Positions 33,167-41,503 of a DNA stretch of 64,000 nucleotides are shown here, piece after piece (within the stretch, counting starts at the first letter, position 1; every line of letters begins with the position of its first letter). The translations under genes were made by a program, and so were the position numbers. This stretch comes from Sva-07 sp963728195 (lineage in GTDB: Bacteria; Actinomycetota; Acidimicrobiia; Acidimicrobiales; Ilumatobacteraceae), in NCBI GenBank assembly GCA_963728195.1, contig CAVSIX010000012.1:1-64000 (forward strand), given 5' to 3'. The notes beneath the pieces were generated by a model. It saw only the letters and a list, made by a program, of their open reading frames with translations. It did not search any database and had not been told where the DNA came from.

Positions 33167-33733
33167 TCACGAGGCCGCTGGCGAGAAGTCGATGTCGGCG
33201 GTGGGCACGGTGGCGCCTTTGCGTCCCGGTGCGTCGGAGAACCGCCAGTAGAGGTTCGTGTACTCGATCGCCTCGCGCGGCCCGATCGGGCCACCCCACT
33301 CGCGCATGTCCTCGGTCGTGTGCGCGTCGGCGACCAGGGTGGCGTCGTAGCCACGCGCCAGTGCACCGTGCAGCGTCGAGCGGATGCAGGCGTCGGTCTG
33401 AGCACCGGTCACGACGAGACGGCCGATCCGTTGTGCGGCGAGTATCGACTCGAGCTCGGTGTCGTCGAACGAGTCGCCGTAGTGCTTGTGGACGAGCGGC
33501 TCGCCGTCGGCACGTCGGAGTGCGTCGATGTACTCCCAGGCCTCGGTGCCCTCCGGAAGGTCGTCATCGGAATGTTGCACCCAGATCACCGGCACCTGCT
33601 CGGCCCGTGCCTTGTCGAGGAGCGAATTGATGTTCGCCACGACACGGTCGACCTCGAACGCATCGCCGACGACGCCGCGCTGCATGTCGATCACCACGAG
33701 CGCGGTGTTCGGTCGATTCGGCAGTGAGGTCAT
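33167..33733 (-). CDS. Isochorismatase-family cysteine hydrolase
   Basis: The protein is 188 aa from MTSLPNRPNTALVVIDMQRGVV. Catalytic triad of the family: Asp in VVIDMQ, Lys in VHKHYGDSF, Cys in VTGAQTDACIRSTLHGAL. The cis-peptide region VTGAQTDAC is complete. Members hydrolyse amides or isochorismate (nicotinamidase, pyrazinamidase, peroxyureidoacrylate hydrolase); the substrate is unclear. It is on the minus strand, convergent with prcA, 11 bases away, and is the first gene of the extra block within the proteasome region. Confidence 0.88.
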   Translation of the reverse strand: MTSLPNRPNTALVVIDMQRGVVGDAFEVDRVVANINSLLDKARAEQVPVIWVQHSDDDLPEGTEAWEYIDALRRADGEPLVHKHYGDSFDDTELESILAAQRIGRLVVTGAQTDACIRSTLHGALARGYDATLVADAHTTEDMREWGGPIGPREAIEYTNLYWRFSDAPGRKGATVPTADIDFSPAAS

Positions 33734-33817
33734 TCGGCGACCGTAGCCGTGCCGGGCATTCCGCACAAGATCGTACGTGTATTCGATCGCAGCTTGATCA
33801 CACGATCATCTGTTCGT

Positions 33818-33823
33818 TACACT
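33818..33823 (+). promoter_or_regulatory. -10 element of the DUF222/HNH gene (leaderless)
   Basis: TACACT lies six bases before the ATG at 33830; no ribosome site is seen. The region upstream is AT-richer than its surroundings (CTTGATCACACGATCATCTG), which fits a promoter. Confidence 0.55.
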
Positions 33824-33829
33824 GGCCGC

Positions 33830-35278
33830 ATGGATTCCGGACGCGTCGAGCAGCTCGCCGAGTGCGACGACGACGTGCTGACAGAGCGGTTCCGGGAACT
33901 CGAGCTGCAGCGCCGGGCGATCGAGTGCGAGATGGCCGGCATCGTTCGTGCGGGGGAGCGGCGAGGACTGCACACGGTCGATGGGCACCGTTCGATGAAG
34001 CAGTGGATCATGGCGCAGACCAACTGCCCGAGCAGCGACGCCGCCCGCCTGCGCAAGCTCGCAACCGCCGTCGATGCCGTGCCCGCCTTGGACGGCGCAC
34101 TCGCCAGTGGCCACATCGGCATCGCACAGGCGAACGAGCTCGCGCGAGCAGCGGCGAATCCCCGGGTGGGCGATCAGCTCGGTGCGGTCGCGGCCATCCT
34201 GCTCCAGCTCGCCGAGCATCTCTGCTTCGAGGACTTCCGCGTCGTGGTGCGGCGGTGGGAGACCCTCGCCGATCTCGACGGCGCCGAGCGCAACGACGAG
34301 ATGTCCCACGACCGGCGCACGGCGTCGGTGACGGCGGTGAACGGCTCGGTCAGGGTGCATGCCACCGGCGGCACCGGCATGGTGACCGCTGAACTGATGG
34401 GCATCTTCGAGCGGTTCGTCGAGGCGGAGTTCGCCAAGGACGTCGCCGCACGCACGGCCGAATTCGGGCCCGACGCGCCGGCGTCGAAGCTGCCACGTAC
34501 CGACGCACAGCGGCGATACGACGCCATGGTCGAGCTCTTCCGTGCCGGGGTGAGCGCACCTGCCGATGGCGTGGCGCCGGCGCCGGTGGTCAACGTACTC
34601 GTCGGATTGCGCACGTTGCAGCGGCTGCTCGCCCGCCGAGGTCTGGGTGTCGACCCGGAGCCGCCCGGTCCCGACGAGCTGATGGTCGAGCGGATCGAGT
34701 CGTCGTCGGGCGTCACCCTGGCGCCCGACGACGTCATCGCCGCCTGCCTGTCGGGTGTGGTGAGGCGTGTGGTGATCGATTCCGCCAGTGTGGTGGTCGA
34801 CGCCGGACGCAAGCGCCGGCTGTTCACCGGCGTCGCCCGGGAGCTGGCCCTGCTGCTGTGGCAACGGTGCGGGCATCTCGGATGCACCGTGCCCGCCGAC
34901 CGGTGCGAGGTCGACCACATGGACGAATGGGACGCTGACCATGGCGCCACCGACCAGGCGAATGCCCGCCCGCGTTGCGACACGCACAATCCGTACAAGT
35001 CCGAACACCGTCTCAGATCTGTCCGAGGTCCGAACGGCTACATCGTCGACTACCGCGCCGACGGCACGCCCATGCTTCCGGTCGGACGGCGACCGCCCAG
35101 CGAGGCATCGTTCGCCGCCGACACCGATCGGCAGCACATGTGGGACCGCCTGCTCGCCCGCCGATCGACCGAGCGGGACTGGCACCGGCGATGCCACCGC
35201 ACCTCGGTGGCGACACTCGCATCGGCCACGGGGCAGATGGCACTCCGGGAGTCGATCAGGGCCTCGCTCGAGGACTGA
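33830..35278 (+). CDS. DUF222 (13E12 repeat) protein with HNH endonuclease domain
   Basis: The protein is 482 aa. The DUF222 helical region covers about residues 10-330 and the C-terminal HNH motif is RCEVDHMDEWDADHGATDQANARPRCDTHNPYK at about residues 360-392, with Cys pairs and the DH and HN catalytic residues. This family occurs in many copies per genome in Actinobacteria and behaves like a dispersed repeat gene; function is unproved. The upstream ORF part (33749) is not family-like and the leaderless -10 supports ATG 33830. It lies in the block inserted between prcA and pafA. Confidence 0.9.
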   Translation: MDSGRVEQLAECDDDVLTERFRELELQRRAIECEMAGIVRAGERRGLHTVDGHRSMKQWIMAQTNCPSSDAARLRKLATAVDAVPALDGALASGHIGIAQANELARAAANPRVGDQLGAVAAILLQLAEHLCFEDFRVVVRRWETLADLDGAERNDEMSHDRRTASVTAVNGSVRVHATGGTGMVTAELMGIFERFVEAEFAKDVAARTAEFGPDAPASKLPRTDAQRRYDAMVELFRAGVSAPADGVAPAPVVNVLVGLRTLQRLLARRGLGVDPEPPGPDELMVERIESSSGVTLAPDDVIAACLSGVVRRVVIDSASVVVDAGRKRRLFTGVARELALLLWQRCGHLGCTVPADRCEVDHMDEWDADHGATDQANARPRCDTHNPYKSEHRLRSVRGPNGYIVDYRADGTPMLPVGRRPPSEASFAADTDRQHMWDRLLARRSTERDWHRRCHRTSVATLASATGQMALRESIRASLED

Positions 35279-35313
35279 CGACCGTACGCCGGACACGGCG
35301 GCCCTGCGCGACG

Positions 35314-35319
35314 TACCAT
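35314..35319 (+). promoter_or_regulatory. -10 element of pxpA (leaderless)
   Basis: TACCAT lies six bases before the pxpA ATG at 35326. The intervening CGGAGC could be mistaken for a ribosome site but is directly adjacent to the start codon. Confidence 0.55.
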
Positions 35320-35325
35320 CGGAGC

Positions 35326-36087
35326 ATGGTGGCCATCGACGTCAACAGTGACCTGGGGGAGTCGTACGGTGTCTGGACGCTCGGTGACGACGCCGCCATG
35401 CTCGGCATCGTCACCAGCGCCAACGTGGCGTGTGGGTTCCATGCCGGCGACCCGTCGGTGCTGCGAGCAGCATGCACGCTCGCCGTCCACAACGACGTCG
35501 CCATCGGAGCACAGGTGTCGTATCCGGACCTACCGGGCTTCGGACGCCGCCACATCGACATGGCTCCCGACGAACTTCGCGACGCCGTCCTGTACCAACT
35601 GGGCGCACTCGACGCATTCGCACAGGTGGCCGGGGCGGAGATTGCCTACGTCAAGCCGCACGGAGCGCTCTACCACGCCGTGGCGACACATCCGGTCGCC
35701 GCTCAGGCCCTGGTTGCAGCGGCCGCCGAGTACGACCCGTCGCTCGCCATTCTCGGTCTGCCCGGATCCGAACTGCTGGCGGCGGCGGACACCGCCGGGC
35801 TCGAGGGCGTGCCCGAGGCGTTCGCCGATCGCGCGTACCGACCCGATGGTGGGCTGGTGTCGCGCCGTGAGGCCGCCAGTGTGCTCACCGATCCCGACGA
35901 GGTCGCCGAACGTGCCGTACGGATCGCCGTCGACAATGAAGTGGTCGCCGTCGACGGGTCGGTCGTCAGCATCCGCGCCCGGTCGATCTGCGTGCACGGC
36001 GACACGCCAGGCGCGGTCGAACTGGCGCGGGCAGTTCGAGCCGCACTCGACGCCGCGGGCGTCGGTGTCTACCGATTCACCGACTGA
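35326..36087 (+). CDS. pxpA: 5-oxoprolinase subunit A (LamB/YcsF family)
   Basis: The protein is 253 aa. The family signature IDVNSDLGESYGVWTLGDDAAMLGIVTSANVACGFHAGDP is at the N-terminus, with AYVKPHGALYHAV and GGLVSRREAASVL further on, and ends SICVHGDTPGAVELARAVRAALDAAGVGV. With PxpB and PxpC it cleaves 5-oxoproline to glutamate using ATP, removing a spontaneous metabolic by-product. The leaderless -10 TACCAT sits six bases before the ATG. pxpB begins two bases after its stop. Confidence 0.93.
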   Translation: MVAIDVNSDLGESYGVWTLGDDAAMLGIVTSANVACGFHAGDPSVLRAACTLAVHNDVAIGAQVSYPDLPGFGRRHIDMAPDELRDAVLYQLGALDAFAQVAGAEIAYVKPHGALYHAVATHPVAAQALVAAAAEYDPSLAILGLPGSELLAAADTAGLEGVPEAFADRAYRPDGGLVSRREAASVLTDPDEVAERAVRIAVDNEVVAVDGSVVSIRARSICVHGDTPGAVELARAVRAALDAAGVGVYRFTD

Positions 36088-36088
36088 G

Positions 36089-36692
36089 ATGGCCCGGCGA
36101 CCGTACGGCCCGATGGCGTGGTTGGTCGACGACGTCGGGTCGCCGGCCGCCTGGGCCGATGCACTCGCGGCGATGGACGTACCCGGCGTCGAGGAGATCG
36201 TTCCGGCCGAATCCACCGTGGTCGTGCGCTGCACACGTGAACGTCACGATGCCATCGGACAGGTGCTCGACATGGTCGTGCCCGCCGAACGGACCAGCGG
36301 CGCCGACTCGCCGCTGATCATCGACGTCGTCTACGACGGGCCCGACATCGCGAACGTTGGCATACGCCGCCCAGATCTCGGTGGACGACGTCGTCCGGCT
36401 CCATGTCGCCGGCGCATACGACGTCGCTTTCTGCGGATTCAGCCCCGGCTTCGCGTACCTACGCGGTGTCGACGAGCGCCTCCACGTGCCCCGCCGGGAC
36501 TCGCCCCGAGCGGCGGTACCTGCTGGATCGGTCGGCGTCGCTGCGGGATACACGTGCGTGTACCCGTCGGCGTCGCCCGGCGGGTGGCACCTGATCGGGC
36601 GCACGACGGCGACGCTGTGGGATGTCGATCGCGATCCGCCGGCGCTGCTGCGTCCGGGTCGAGCGGTGCGCTTCCGTCGGGTCTCCGCGTGA
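36089..36692 (+). pseudogene. pxpB: 5-oxoprolinase subunit B, broken by a 1-base frameshift
   Basis: The 5' part (36089 onward, MARRPYGPMAWLVDD to IIDVVYDGPDIANV) and the 3' part (AYAAQISVDDVVRLHVAGAYDVAFCGFSPGFAYLRGVDERLHVPRRDSPRAAVPAGSVGVAAGYTCVYP to 36692) lie in different frames. Removing one G of the GG at 36359-36360 gives an uninterrupted family protein of about 200 aa (DIANV-AYAAQ). As given, the 5' frame has no stop and runs on into pxpC to 37510. It may be a sequencing or assembly error, a true mutation, or less likely a programmed shift. The stop of the 3' frame overlaps the pxpC ATG. Confidence 0.85.
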
Positions 36693-37510
36693 TGGCCGAC
36701 CCTGCGCTGCGCATCGTGCAGCTCGGCTTCGCGACGACGCTGCAGGATCGGGGTCGCACCGGCCTGGCCCATCTCGGCGTCCCGGCCGCCGGTGCAGTCG
36801 ATCGTCGCACGCACGACGTGATGAACCGGCTCGTCGGAAACCCACACGATGCGGCGACGATCGAGACGATGGGCGCACTGATCGTCGAGGCACTGCGGCC
36901 GGTCGTGATCGCCACCAGCACGGACGCGAGCCGCCGGACGTTGAGCGCCGGCGCCACGTTGCGTGTCGATGCGGCGCCCGGCTCGGTGTGGGCCTATCTG
37001 GCAGTGCGCGGCGGCATCGAGGTGGAACCGGTGCTGGGGTCTCGCAGTCACGACACGCTGGGCGGTGTCGGACCACCTGCGCTGGAGGTCGACATGGCGC
37101 TCTCGATCGGTCGCGATCCATCCACGACGCTCGTCGCCGACCACGCTCCGCAGCGGCGAGCGAGCGACGCCCGCGTGCGAGTCTGGGAAGGGCCACAGCA
37201 TGACTGGTTCATCGACGCACGCCACTGCCTCGTCGATCGGTCGTGGCGCGTCACCAACGAGCTGAGCCGGGTGGGTGTGCGTCTGGAAGCTGGCGAGTTC
37301 GCTCGGTCGGCGAGGTCGCACCCGCAGATGGGCAGCGTCGGGCTGACGACCGGCGCCATCCAGATCACTCCGGCGGGCGTACCGATCGTGATGCTGGCGA
37401 ACCATCCGACCACCGGCGGCTATCCGGTGATCGCTGTCGTCGAACCCGACGATCTCGGCATCATCGTGCAGGCCCGCCCCGGATCGTCGGTACAGTTCCG
37501 GCCGGCCTGA
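36692..37510 (+). CDS. pxpC: 5-oxoprolinase subunit C (biotin-dependent carboxyltransferase-like)
   Basis: The protein is 272 aa from ATG 36692, overlapping the pxpB stop by one base; GTG 36689 is an alternative. Family signature: LGFATTLQDRGRTGLAHLGVPAAGAVDRRTHDVMNRLVGNPHDAATIE at the N-terminus, WAYLAVRGGIEVEPVLGSRSHDTLGG, and MGSVGLTTGAIQITPAGVPIVMLANHPTTGGYPVIAVV at the C-terminus. It is homologous to the KipA/AHS2 domain of urea carboxylase. Because the broken pxpB frame leads into it, a fused product is possible if the frameshift is real. Confidence 0.92.
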   Translation: MADPALRIVQLGFATTLQDRGRTGLAHLGVPAAGAVDRRTHDVMNRLVGNPHDAATIETMGALIVEALRPVVIATSTDASRRTLSAGATLRVDAAPGSVWAYLAVRGGIEVEPVLGSRSHDTLGGVGPPALEVDMALSIGRDPSTTLVADHAPQRRASDARVRVWEGPQHDWFIDARHCLVDRSWRVTNELSRVGVRLEAGEFARSARSHPQMGSVGLTTGAIQITPAGVPIVMLANHPTTGGYPVIAVVEPDDLGIIVQARPGSSVQFRPA

Positions 37511-37535
37511 ACCTGCATGCTCGTGCATTCGTGGC

Positions 37536-37541
37536 TAGGTT
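37536..37541 (+). promoter_or_regulatory. -10 element of pafA
   Basis: TAGGTT lies seven bases before the ATG at 37549. The same hexamer at nearly the same spacing precedes dop, which suggests matched expression of ligase and depupylase. No ribosome site is seen. Confidence 0.5.
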
Positions 37542-37548
37542 GCCATCG

Positions 37549-38907
37549 ATGGATCGGCGCATCTACGGGCTCGAGAACGAGTACGGCGTCACGTGCACCC
37601 TGCGGGGCCAACGTCGGCTGAGCCCCGACGAGGTCGCCCGCTACCTCTTCCGACGGGTCGTGTCGTGGGGTCGCAGCTCGAATGTGTTCCTCCAGAACGG
37701 CGCTCGCTTGTACCTCGACGTCGGCTCGCATCCCGAGTACGCCACGCCCGAGTGCGATTCGCTCTACGAACTCGTCGTGCACGACAAGGCGGGGGAGCGG
37801 ATCCTCGAACAGCTGGTCGAATCGGCCGAGCAGCGCCTCGCGGAGGAGTCGATCCGAGGAACGATCTACCTGTTCAAGAACAACACCGACTCCGCCGGCA
37901 ACTCCTACGGGTGCCACGAGAACTACCTGACGAGCCGAGACGACGACCTCGGCCACTACGCCGAGGTGCTGATCCCGTTCCTGGTCTCGCGCCAGATCTA
38001 CACCGGCGCCGGCAAGGTGCTCCAGACCGCCAGGGGAGCCACCTACTCGATCGCTCAACGAGCGGAACACATCTGGGAGGGTGTGTCGTCGGCGACCACC
38101 CGCAGCCGCCCGATCATCAACACCCGCGACGAACCGCATGCCGATGCGGAGAAGTACCGCCGTCTCCACGTGATCGTCGGCGACTCGAACATGAGCGAGT
38201 ACACCAACTTCGTCAAGGTCGGCGCAGCGGCGTGCATGCTGCGGATGCTCGAGGACGACAACGTCGTCCTGCGCGACATGACGCTGGAGAATCCGATCCG
38301 GGCGATCCGCGAGATCAGCCACGACATCACGTGTCGTCGAACGGTGCGACTCGCCAACGGCCGCGAGGTGTCGGCGCTCGACATCCAACGCGAGTACCTC
38401 GATCGCGCGCTGCGCTACGCCGATTCGCAGGGGTTCCCCCCGCTCGAGCAGAAGGCGCTGGACATGTGGGAGCACTGCATCACCACGATCGAGAAGGATC
38501 CGCTGCTGCTCGACCGTGAGGTCGACTGGGTGATCAAGTACAAGCTGCTCGAGGCGTTCCGCGAGCGTCACGATCTACCGTTCGGGCATGCCCGCGTGCA
38601 GCTGCTCGACCTCCAGTACCACGACGTGTCGCGGGCGCGCAGCCCGTTCTACAAGCTGCAGGACCGCGGAATGATCGAGCGGATCTGCACCGACGCCGAC
38701 ATCGAGCAGGCGATCGACGTGCCGCCGCAGACCACCCGCGCCCGGCTGCGCGGCGATTTCGTCAAGCGCGCCAAGGAACGCAAGCGGGACTACACCGTCG
38801 ACTGGGTGCACCTGAAGCTCAACGACCAGGCCCAACGCACCGTGCTGTGCAAGGACCCGTTCAAGAGCCGTGACGAACGCGTCGAGCGCCTCATCGAATC
38901 GCTCTGA
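37549..38907 (+). CDS. pafA: Pup-protein ligase PafA
   Basis: The protein is 452 aa from MDRRIYGLENEYGVTCT. Catalytic Glu in GLENEYG and Asp in RLYLDVGSHPEYATPECD are in place. It lacks the Dop loop and keeps FKNNTDSAGNSYGCHENYL and TRDEPHADAEKYRRLHVIVGDSNMSE. It phosphorylates the Pup C-terminal glutamate and transfers it to lysines of target proteins. In Mycobacterium pafA is followed by pafB and pafC; here a signal peptidase gene follows. Confidence 0.96.
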   Translation: MDRRIYGLENEYGVTCTLRGQRRLSPDEVARYLFRRVVSWGRSSNVFLQNGARLYLDVGSHPEYATPECDSLYELVVHDKAGERILEQLVESAEQRLAEESIRGTIYLFKNNTDSAGNSYGCHENYLTSRDDDLGHYAEVLIPFLVSRQIYTGAGKVLQTARGATYSIAQRAEHIWEGVSSATTRSRPIINTRDEPHADAEKYRRLHVIVGDSNMSEYTNFVKVGAAACMLRMLEDDNVVLRDMTLENPIRAIREISHDITCRRTVRLANGREVSALDIQREYLDRALRYADSQGFPPLEQKALDMWEHCITTIEKDPLLLDREVDWVIKYKLLEAFRERHDLPFGHARVQLLDLQYHDVSRARSPFYKLQDRGMIERICTDADIEQAIDVPPQTTRARLRGDFVKRAKERKRDYTVDWVHLKLNDQAQRTVLCKDPFKSRDERVERLIESL

Positions 38908-38928
38908 GCGCGGTACCGTTGCATCCGC

Positions 38929-39543
38929 GTGATGCCCGACACCGTCGATCCTCCTCCCGTCGACCCACCGACCGAACCGCCAGAAGCCGCCACCAGCACG
39001 TCGAAGCTTCCTTCGGGTGCACGGGCGTTCTTCGACTGGATGGTCGTCATCGCCGTCGCCCTACTGGTGGCGTTCGTCGTGCGCACGTTCGTGCTCGCCC
39101 ACTTCGTCGTCGAGGGCGAGTCGATGTACTCCACGCTCGACACGAACGACCGGGTGTTCGTCAACAAGCTGTCGTACCGACTGCACGACCCCAACCGCGG
39201 TGACGTCGTCGTGTTGCACCAGGTCACGGGTGCCTCCGAGCGCGATCTGATCAAGCGGGTCATCGGGCTGCCGGGTGAATCGGTCGAGGTCCGCAACTGC
39301 ACGGTGCTGATCGACGGCCGGGTGCTCAACGAGCCCTACCTCGATCCCGAGGTGGTCACCCCCACCGATTGCGGCGGCGACTTCCTCCTCGACGGCGTCG
39401 TACCGGAGAACCACGTGTTCGTCATGGGCGACAACCGCGGCGGTTCGCAGGACTCACGGGTGATCGGCCCCATCGACGAGGACGACCTCGTCGGCCGGGC
39501 ATTCGTGGTGTTCTGGCCGCAGAGCCACATGCAGTGGCTCTGA
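38929..39543 (+). CDS. lepB: Signal peptidase I
   Basis: The protein is 204 aa from GTG 38929 (ATG 38932 is adjacent). After a proline-rich cytosolic start, one membrane helix spans about residues 36-58; the catalytic Ser lies in VEGESMYSTL and Lys in DLIKRVIGLPGE. The box VFVMGDNRGGSQDSRVIGPI is complete. It removes signal peptides from exported proteins at the outer face of the membrane. It lies just upstream of the Tat translocase genes across a convergent glycerophosphodiesterase. TACCGT at 38914-38919 is a likely -10. Confidence 0.94.
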   Translation: MMPDTVDPPPVDPPTEPPEAATSTSKLPSGARAFFDWMVVIAVALLVAFVVRTFVLAHFVVEGESMYSTLDTNDRVFVNKLSYRLHDPNRGDVVVLHQVTGASERDLIKRVIGLPGESVEVRNCTVLIDGRVLNEPYLDPEVVTPTDCGGDFLLDGVVPENHVFVMGDNRGGSQDSRVIGPIDEDDLVGRAFVVFWPQSHMQWL

Positions 39544-39565
39544 GCTGGCGCGACGCGCCCTGCGA

Positions 39566-40303
39566 TCAGACCAGCGGGTTGCCGATCTCCTCACGGAACG
39601 CGTCGCTCATCACGTCGACACGGTCGCTGTAGACCGCATCGAGGCCCATGCGCAACCCCGTACGCAGCTCGTGTTCGTGTTGCATGTCCCATCCGAATGC
39701 GACGAGCCCGAAACGGTGGAACAGCGCCACCAGGCCACCGTTCCAATCGGTCCGGTGCAGGTTGATGCCGTCGATGCCGTGACGTGACAGATACTCGGCG
39801 CGACGTTCGGGCGTGCCCTTGATGCGTTCGAGTCGGGTGGTCTGCAGCAGCCGGATCGGCGTGTCGCCGAACGCCTCACGCAACTCGATCACCCGGTTGA
39901 GGCTCGGCTCGCAGAGCCACGTTCGCTCCAGCAACGACGCATCGACACCGCTGATCACCTCGACGACGGCAGCGGCCGACTCCGGATCCTTCAGATCGAG
40001 CGACAGCGAGACCTCGGAACCACACGTCTGGAGCAGCTCGAGCAGCGACGGGATGTGATCGGGCAGCGCTGCCCGATCGAACTCGGAGATGGGACGCTTG
40101 CGCAACCCGTTCTTGACGACGCCGTCGTGGTCGAGCACGGCGACGCCGTCCGCGGTCAACCAGACGTCGCTCTCGAGACCCGACGCACCGAGACGAAGCG
40201 CCAACTGGAACGCCTCCAAGGTGTTCTCGGGGGCATGCGCTCGCGCGCCCCGGTGGGCGAACGTGATCGGTGGATCGAGGAGGGACGGGAGACGTTGCTG
40301 CAC
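39566..40303 (-). CDS. Glycerophosphodiester phosphodiesterase
   Basis: The protein is 245 aa from a GTG ending at 40303. The GDPD fold motifs are FAHRGARAHAPENTLEAFQLALRLGASGLESDVWLTADGVAVLDHDG, with the catalytic His residues (HRGA and DHD) and metal ligands Glu and Asp. No signal peptide is seen, so it is cytosolic. It hydrolyses glycerophosphodiesters to glycerol-3-phosphate and an alcohol. It is convergent with lepB, with a short GGCGC-GAC-GCGCC hairpin (39547-39559) between them, and divergent from tatB. Confidence 0.93.
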   Translation of the reverse strand: MQQRLPSLLDPPITFAHRGARAHAPENTLEAFQLALRLGASGLESDVWLTADGVAVLDHDGVVKNGLRKRPISEFDRAALPDHIPSLLELLQTCGSEVSLSLDLKDPESAAAVVEVISGVDASLLERTWLCEPSLNRVIELREAFGDTPIRLLQTTRLERIKGTPERRAEYLSRHGIDGINLHRTDWNGGLVALFHRFGLVAFGWDMQHEHELRTGLRMGLDAVYSDRVDVMSDAFREEIGNPLV

Positions 40304-40326
40304 TCCGACTCATGATGGCAGGCCCG

Positions 40327-40332
40327 TAGACT
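40327..40332 (+). promoter_or_regulatory. -10 element of the tatB-type gene (leaderless)
   Basis: TAGACT lies six bases before the GTG at 40339; no Shine-Dalgarno sequence is present. It lies in the 35-base gap to the divergent GDPD gene. Confidence 0.55.
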
Positions 40333-40338
40333 GCCGCC

Positions 40339-40722
40339 GTGTTCAATCTGCAGGGCAGCGAAATCATCGTCATCCTGCTGCTCGCGCTGGTCGTGCTCGG
40401 CCCGGAGAAGTTGCCCGATGCCGTGCGCAAGTTCACCCAGACCTATTCCGAACTGAAGAAGATGAGTTCGGGCTTCCAGTCCGAGCTCAAATCTGCGCTC
40501 GACGAGCCGATGCGCGAGATGCGCGAAACCGCCAAGTTGGTGCGCGACTCCGCCGATCCGCGTTCCCTCATCGCCGAGGCCGAGGCCGAACAGCGCGTGC
40601 GCGACGACGCCGACGCAACGGGCGCCGCCGACAGAGCGCATTCCGCCGACCCGACGCCGGCCAACGACTGGTCGGCTCCGTCGCCCGGCACGGCCGCGAG
40701 CGATCCCCCACCGGCATCGTGA
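40339..40722 (+). CDS. tatB: Sec-independent translocase subunit, TatB type
   Basis: The protein is 127 aa. One N-terminal helix with Glu at position 8 and the motif VVLGPEKLPDAVRKF, followed by an amphipathic helix (FTQTYSELKKMSSGFQSELKSAL) and an acidic/alanine-rich tail. GPEKLP and the Glu in the helix favour TatB over TatA (FGxxxLP), although at this chromosomal place Mycobacterium has tatA. With TatC it forms the receptor for twin-arginine signals. Seven bases separate it from tatC. Confidence 0.85.
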   Translation: MFNLQGSEIIVILLLALVVLGPEKLPDAVRKFTQTYSELKKMSSGFQSELKSALDEPMREMRETAKLVRDSADPRSLIAEAEAEQRVRDDADATGAADRAHSADPTPANDWSAPSPGTAASDPPPAS

Positions 40723-40729
40723 GACCGCG

Positions 40730-41503
40730 ATGACCACCGAGGAGGAGATGTCGGATCTCGACACGATGACGCTCACCGAGCACCTCGCCGAGCTGCGGGT
40801 GCGCATCATCAGATCCGCGCTTGCCGTGGCGATCGGCATGGTGCTGATCATCGCGTTCTACGACCAGGTGCTCGACTTCCTGCTCCAGCCCTACGTCGAC
40901 CTCTGCGCGCGCAAGCCGGAGGACTTCTGCGACCCCGAGCTCCTGAACGTCTTCAGCCCGACCGAGGGGCTGGCGACGCGCGTGCGCGTCGGCCTGTACG
41001 GCGGCATCGTCATGGCACTCCCGGTGCTGCTGTGGCAGATCTGGCGCTTCATCGTGCCGGCGCTGAACAAGAAGGAGAAGAAGTGGGCGGTGCCGATCGT
41101 CGGCGTCTCGGTCGTGCTGTTCGCGGCCGGTGGCGCTCTCGCCTACTTCACGATCGGCCAGGCACTCGACTTCCTGATCGGTTGGTCGGGCTCGGACGTC
41201 AACCAGGTCTACTCCGTGCAGAGTTACGTCTCGCTCATCGGGCTGATGATCTTCGCATTCGGGCTCGGATTCCTGCTGCCGGTCTTCGTGTTCGGCCTCC
41301 AGGCCCTCGGCGTCGTCACGCCGCGACGGCTGCTCGCGAGTTGGCGCATCGCTCTCGTCGTCATTGCGGTCATCGCCGCCGTCATCACGCCGTCGGGTGA
41401 CCCGGTCACGATGGCGATGCTCGGGGTGCCGATGGTGGTGCTGTACTTCCTCGCCATCTTCATGGGTTGGCTCGTCGTCCGGCGGCGTCCGACCGACGCG
41501 TGA
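40730..41503 (+). CDS. tatC: Sec-independent translocase subunit TatC
   Basis: The protein is 257 aa with six membrane helices. Family motifs: MTLTEHLAELRVRIIRSA near the N-terminus, NVFSPTEGLATRVRVGLYGGIVMALPVLLWQIWRFIVPALNKKEKKW, and the C-terminal TPSGDPVTMAMLGVPMVVLYFLAIFMGWL. It recognises twin-arginine signal peptides. GTGA couples it to helY, a mycobacterial-like arrangement. Possible substrates in this window include the sulfite-oxidase-like enzyme. Confidence 0.95.
   Translation: MTTEEEMSDLDTMTLTEHLAELRVRIIRSALAVAIGMVLIIAFYDQVLDFLLQPYVDLCARKPEDFCDPELLNVFSPTEGLATRVRVGLYGGIVMALPVLLWQIWRFIVPALNKKEKKWAVPIVGVSVVLFAAGGALAYFTIGQALDFLIGWSGSDVNQVYSVQSYVSLIGLMIFAFGLGFLLPVFVFGLQALGVVTPRRLLASWRIALVVIAVIAAVITPSGDPVTMAMLGVPMVVLYFLAIFMGWLVVRRRPTDA

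Noticed and set aside
39547..39559. Rho-independent terminator between lepB and the glycerophosphodiesterase
   Set aside because: The hairpin has only a five-base stem and no T-run on either strand, so it cannot be called a terminator with confidence.
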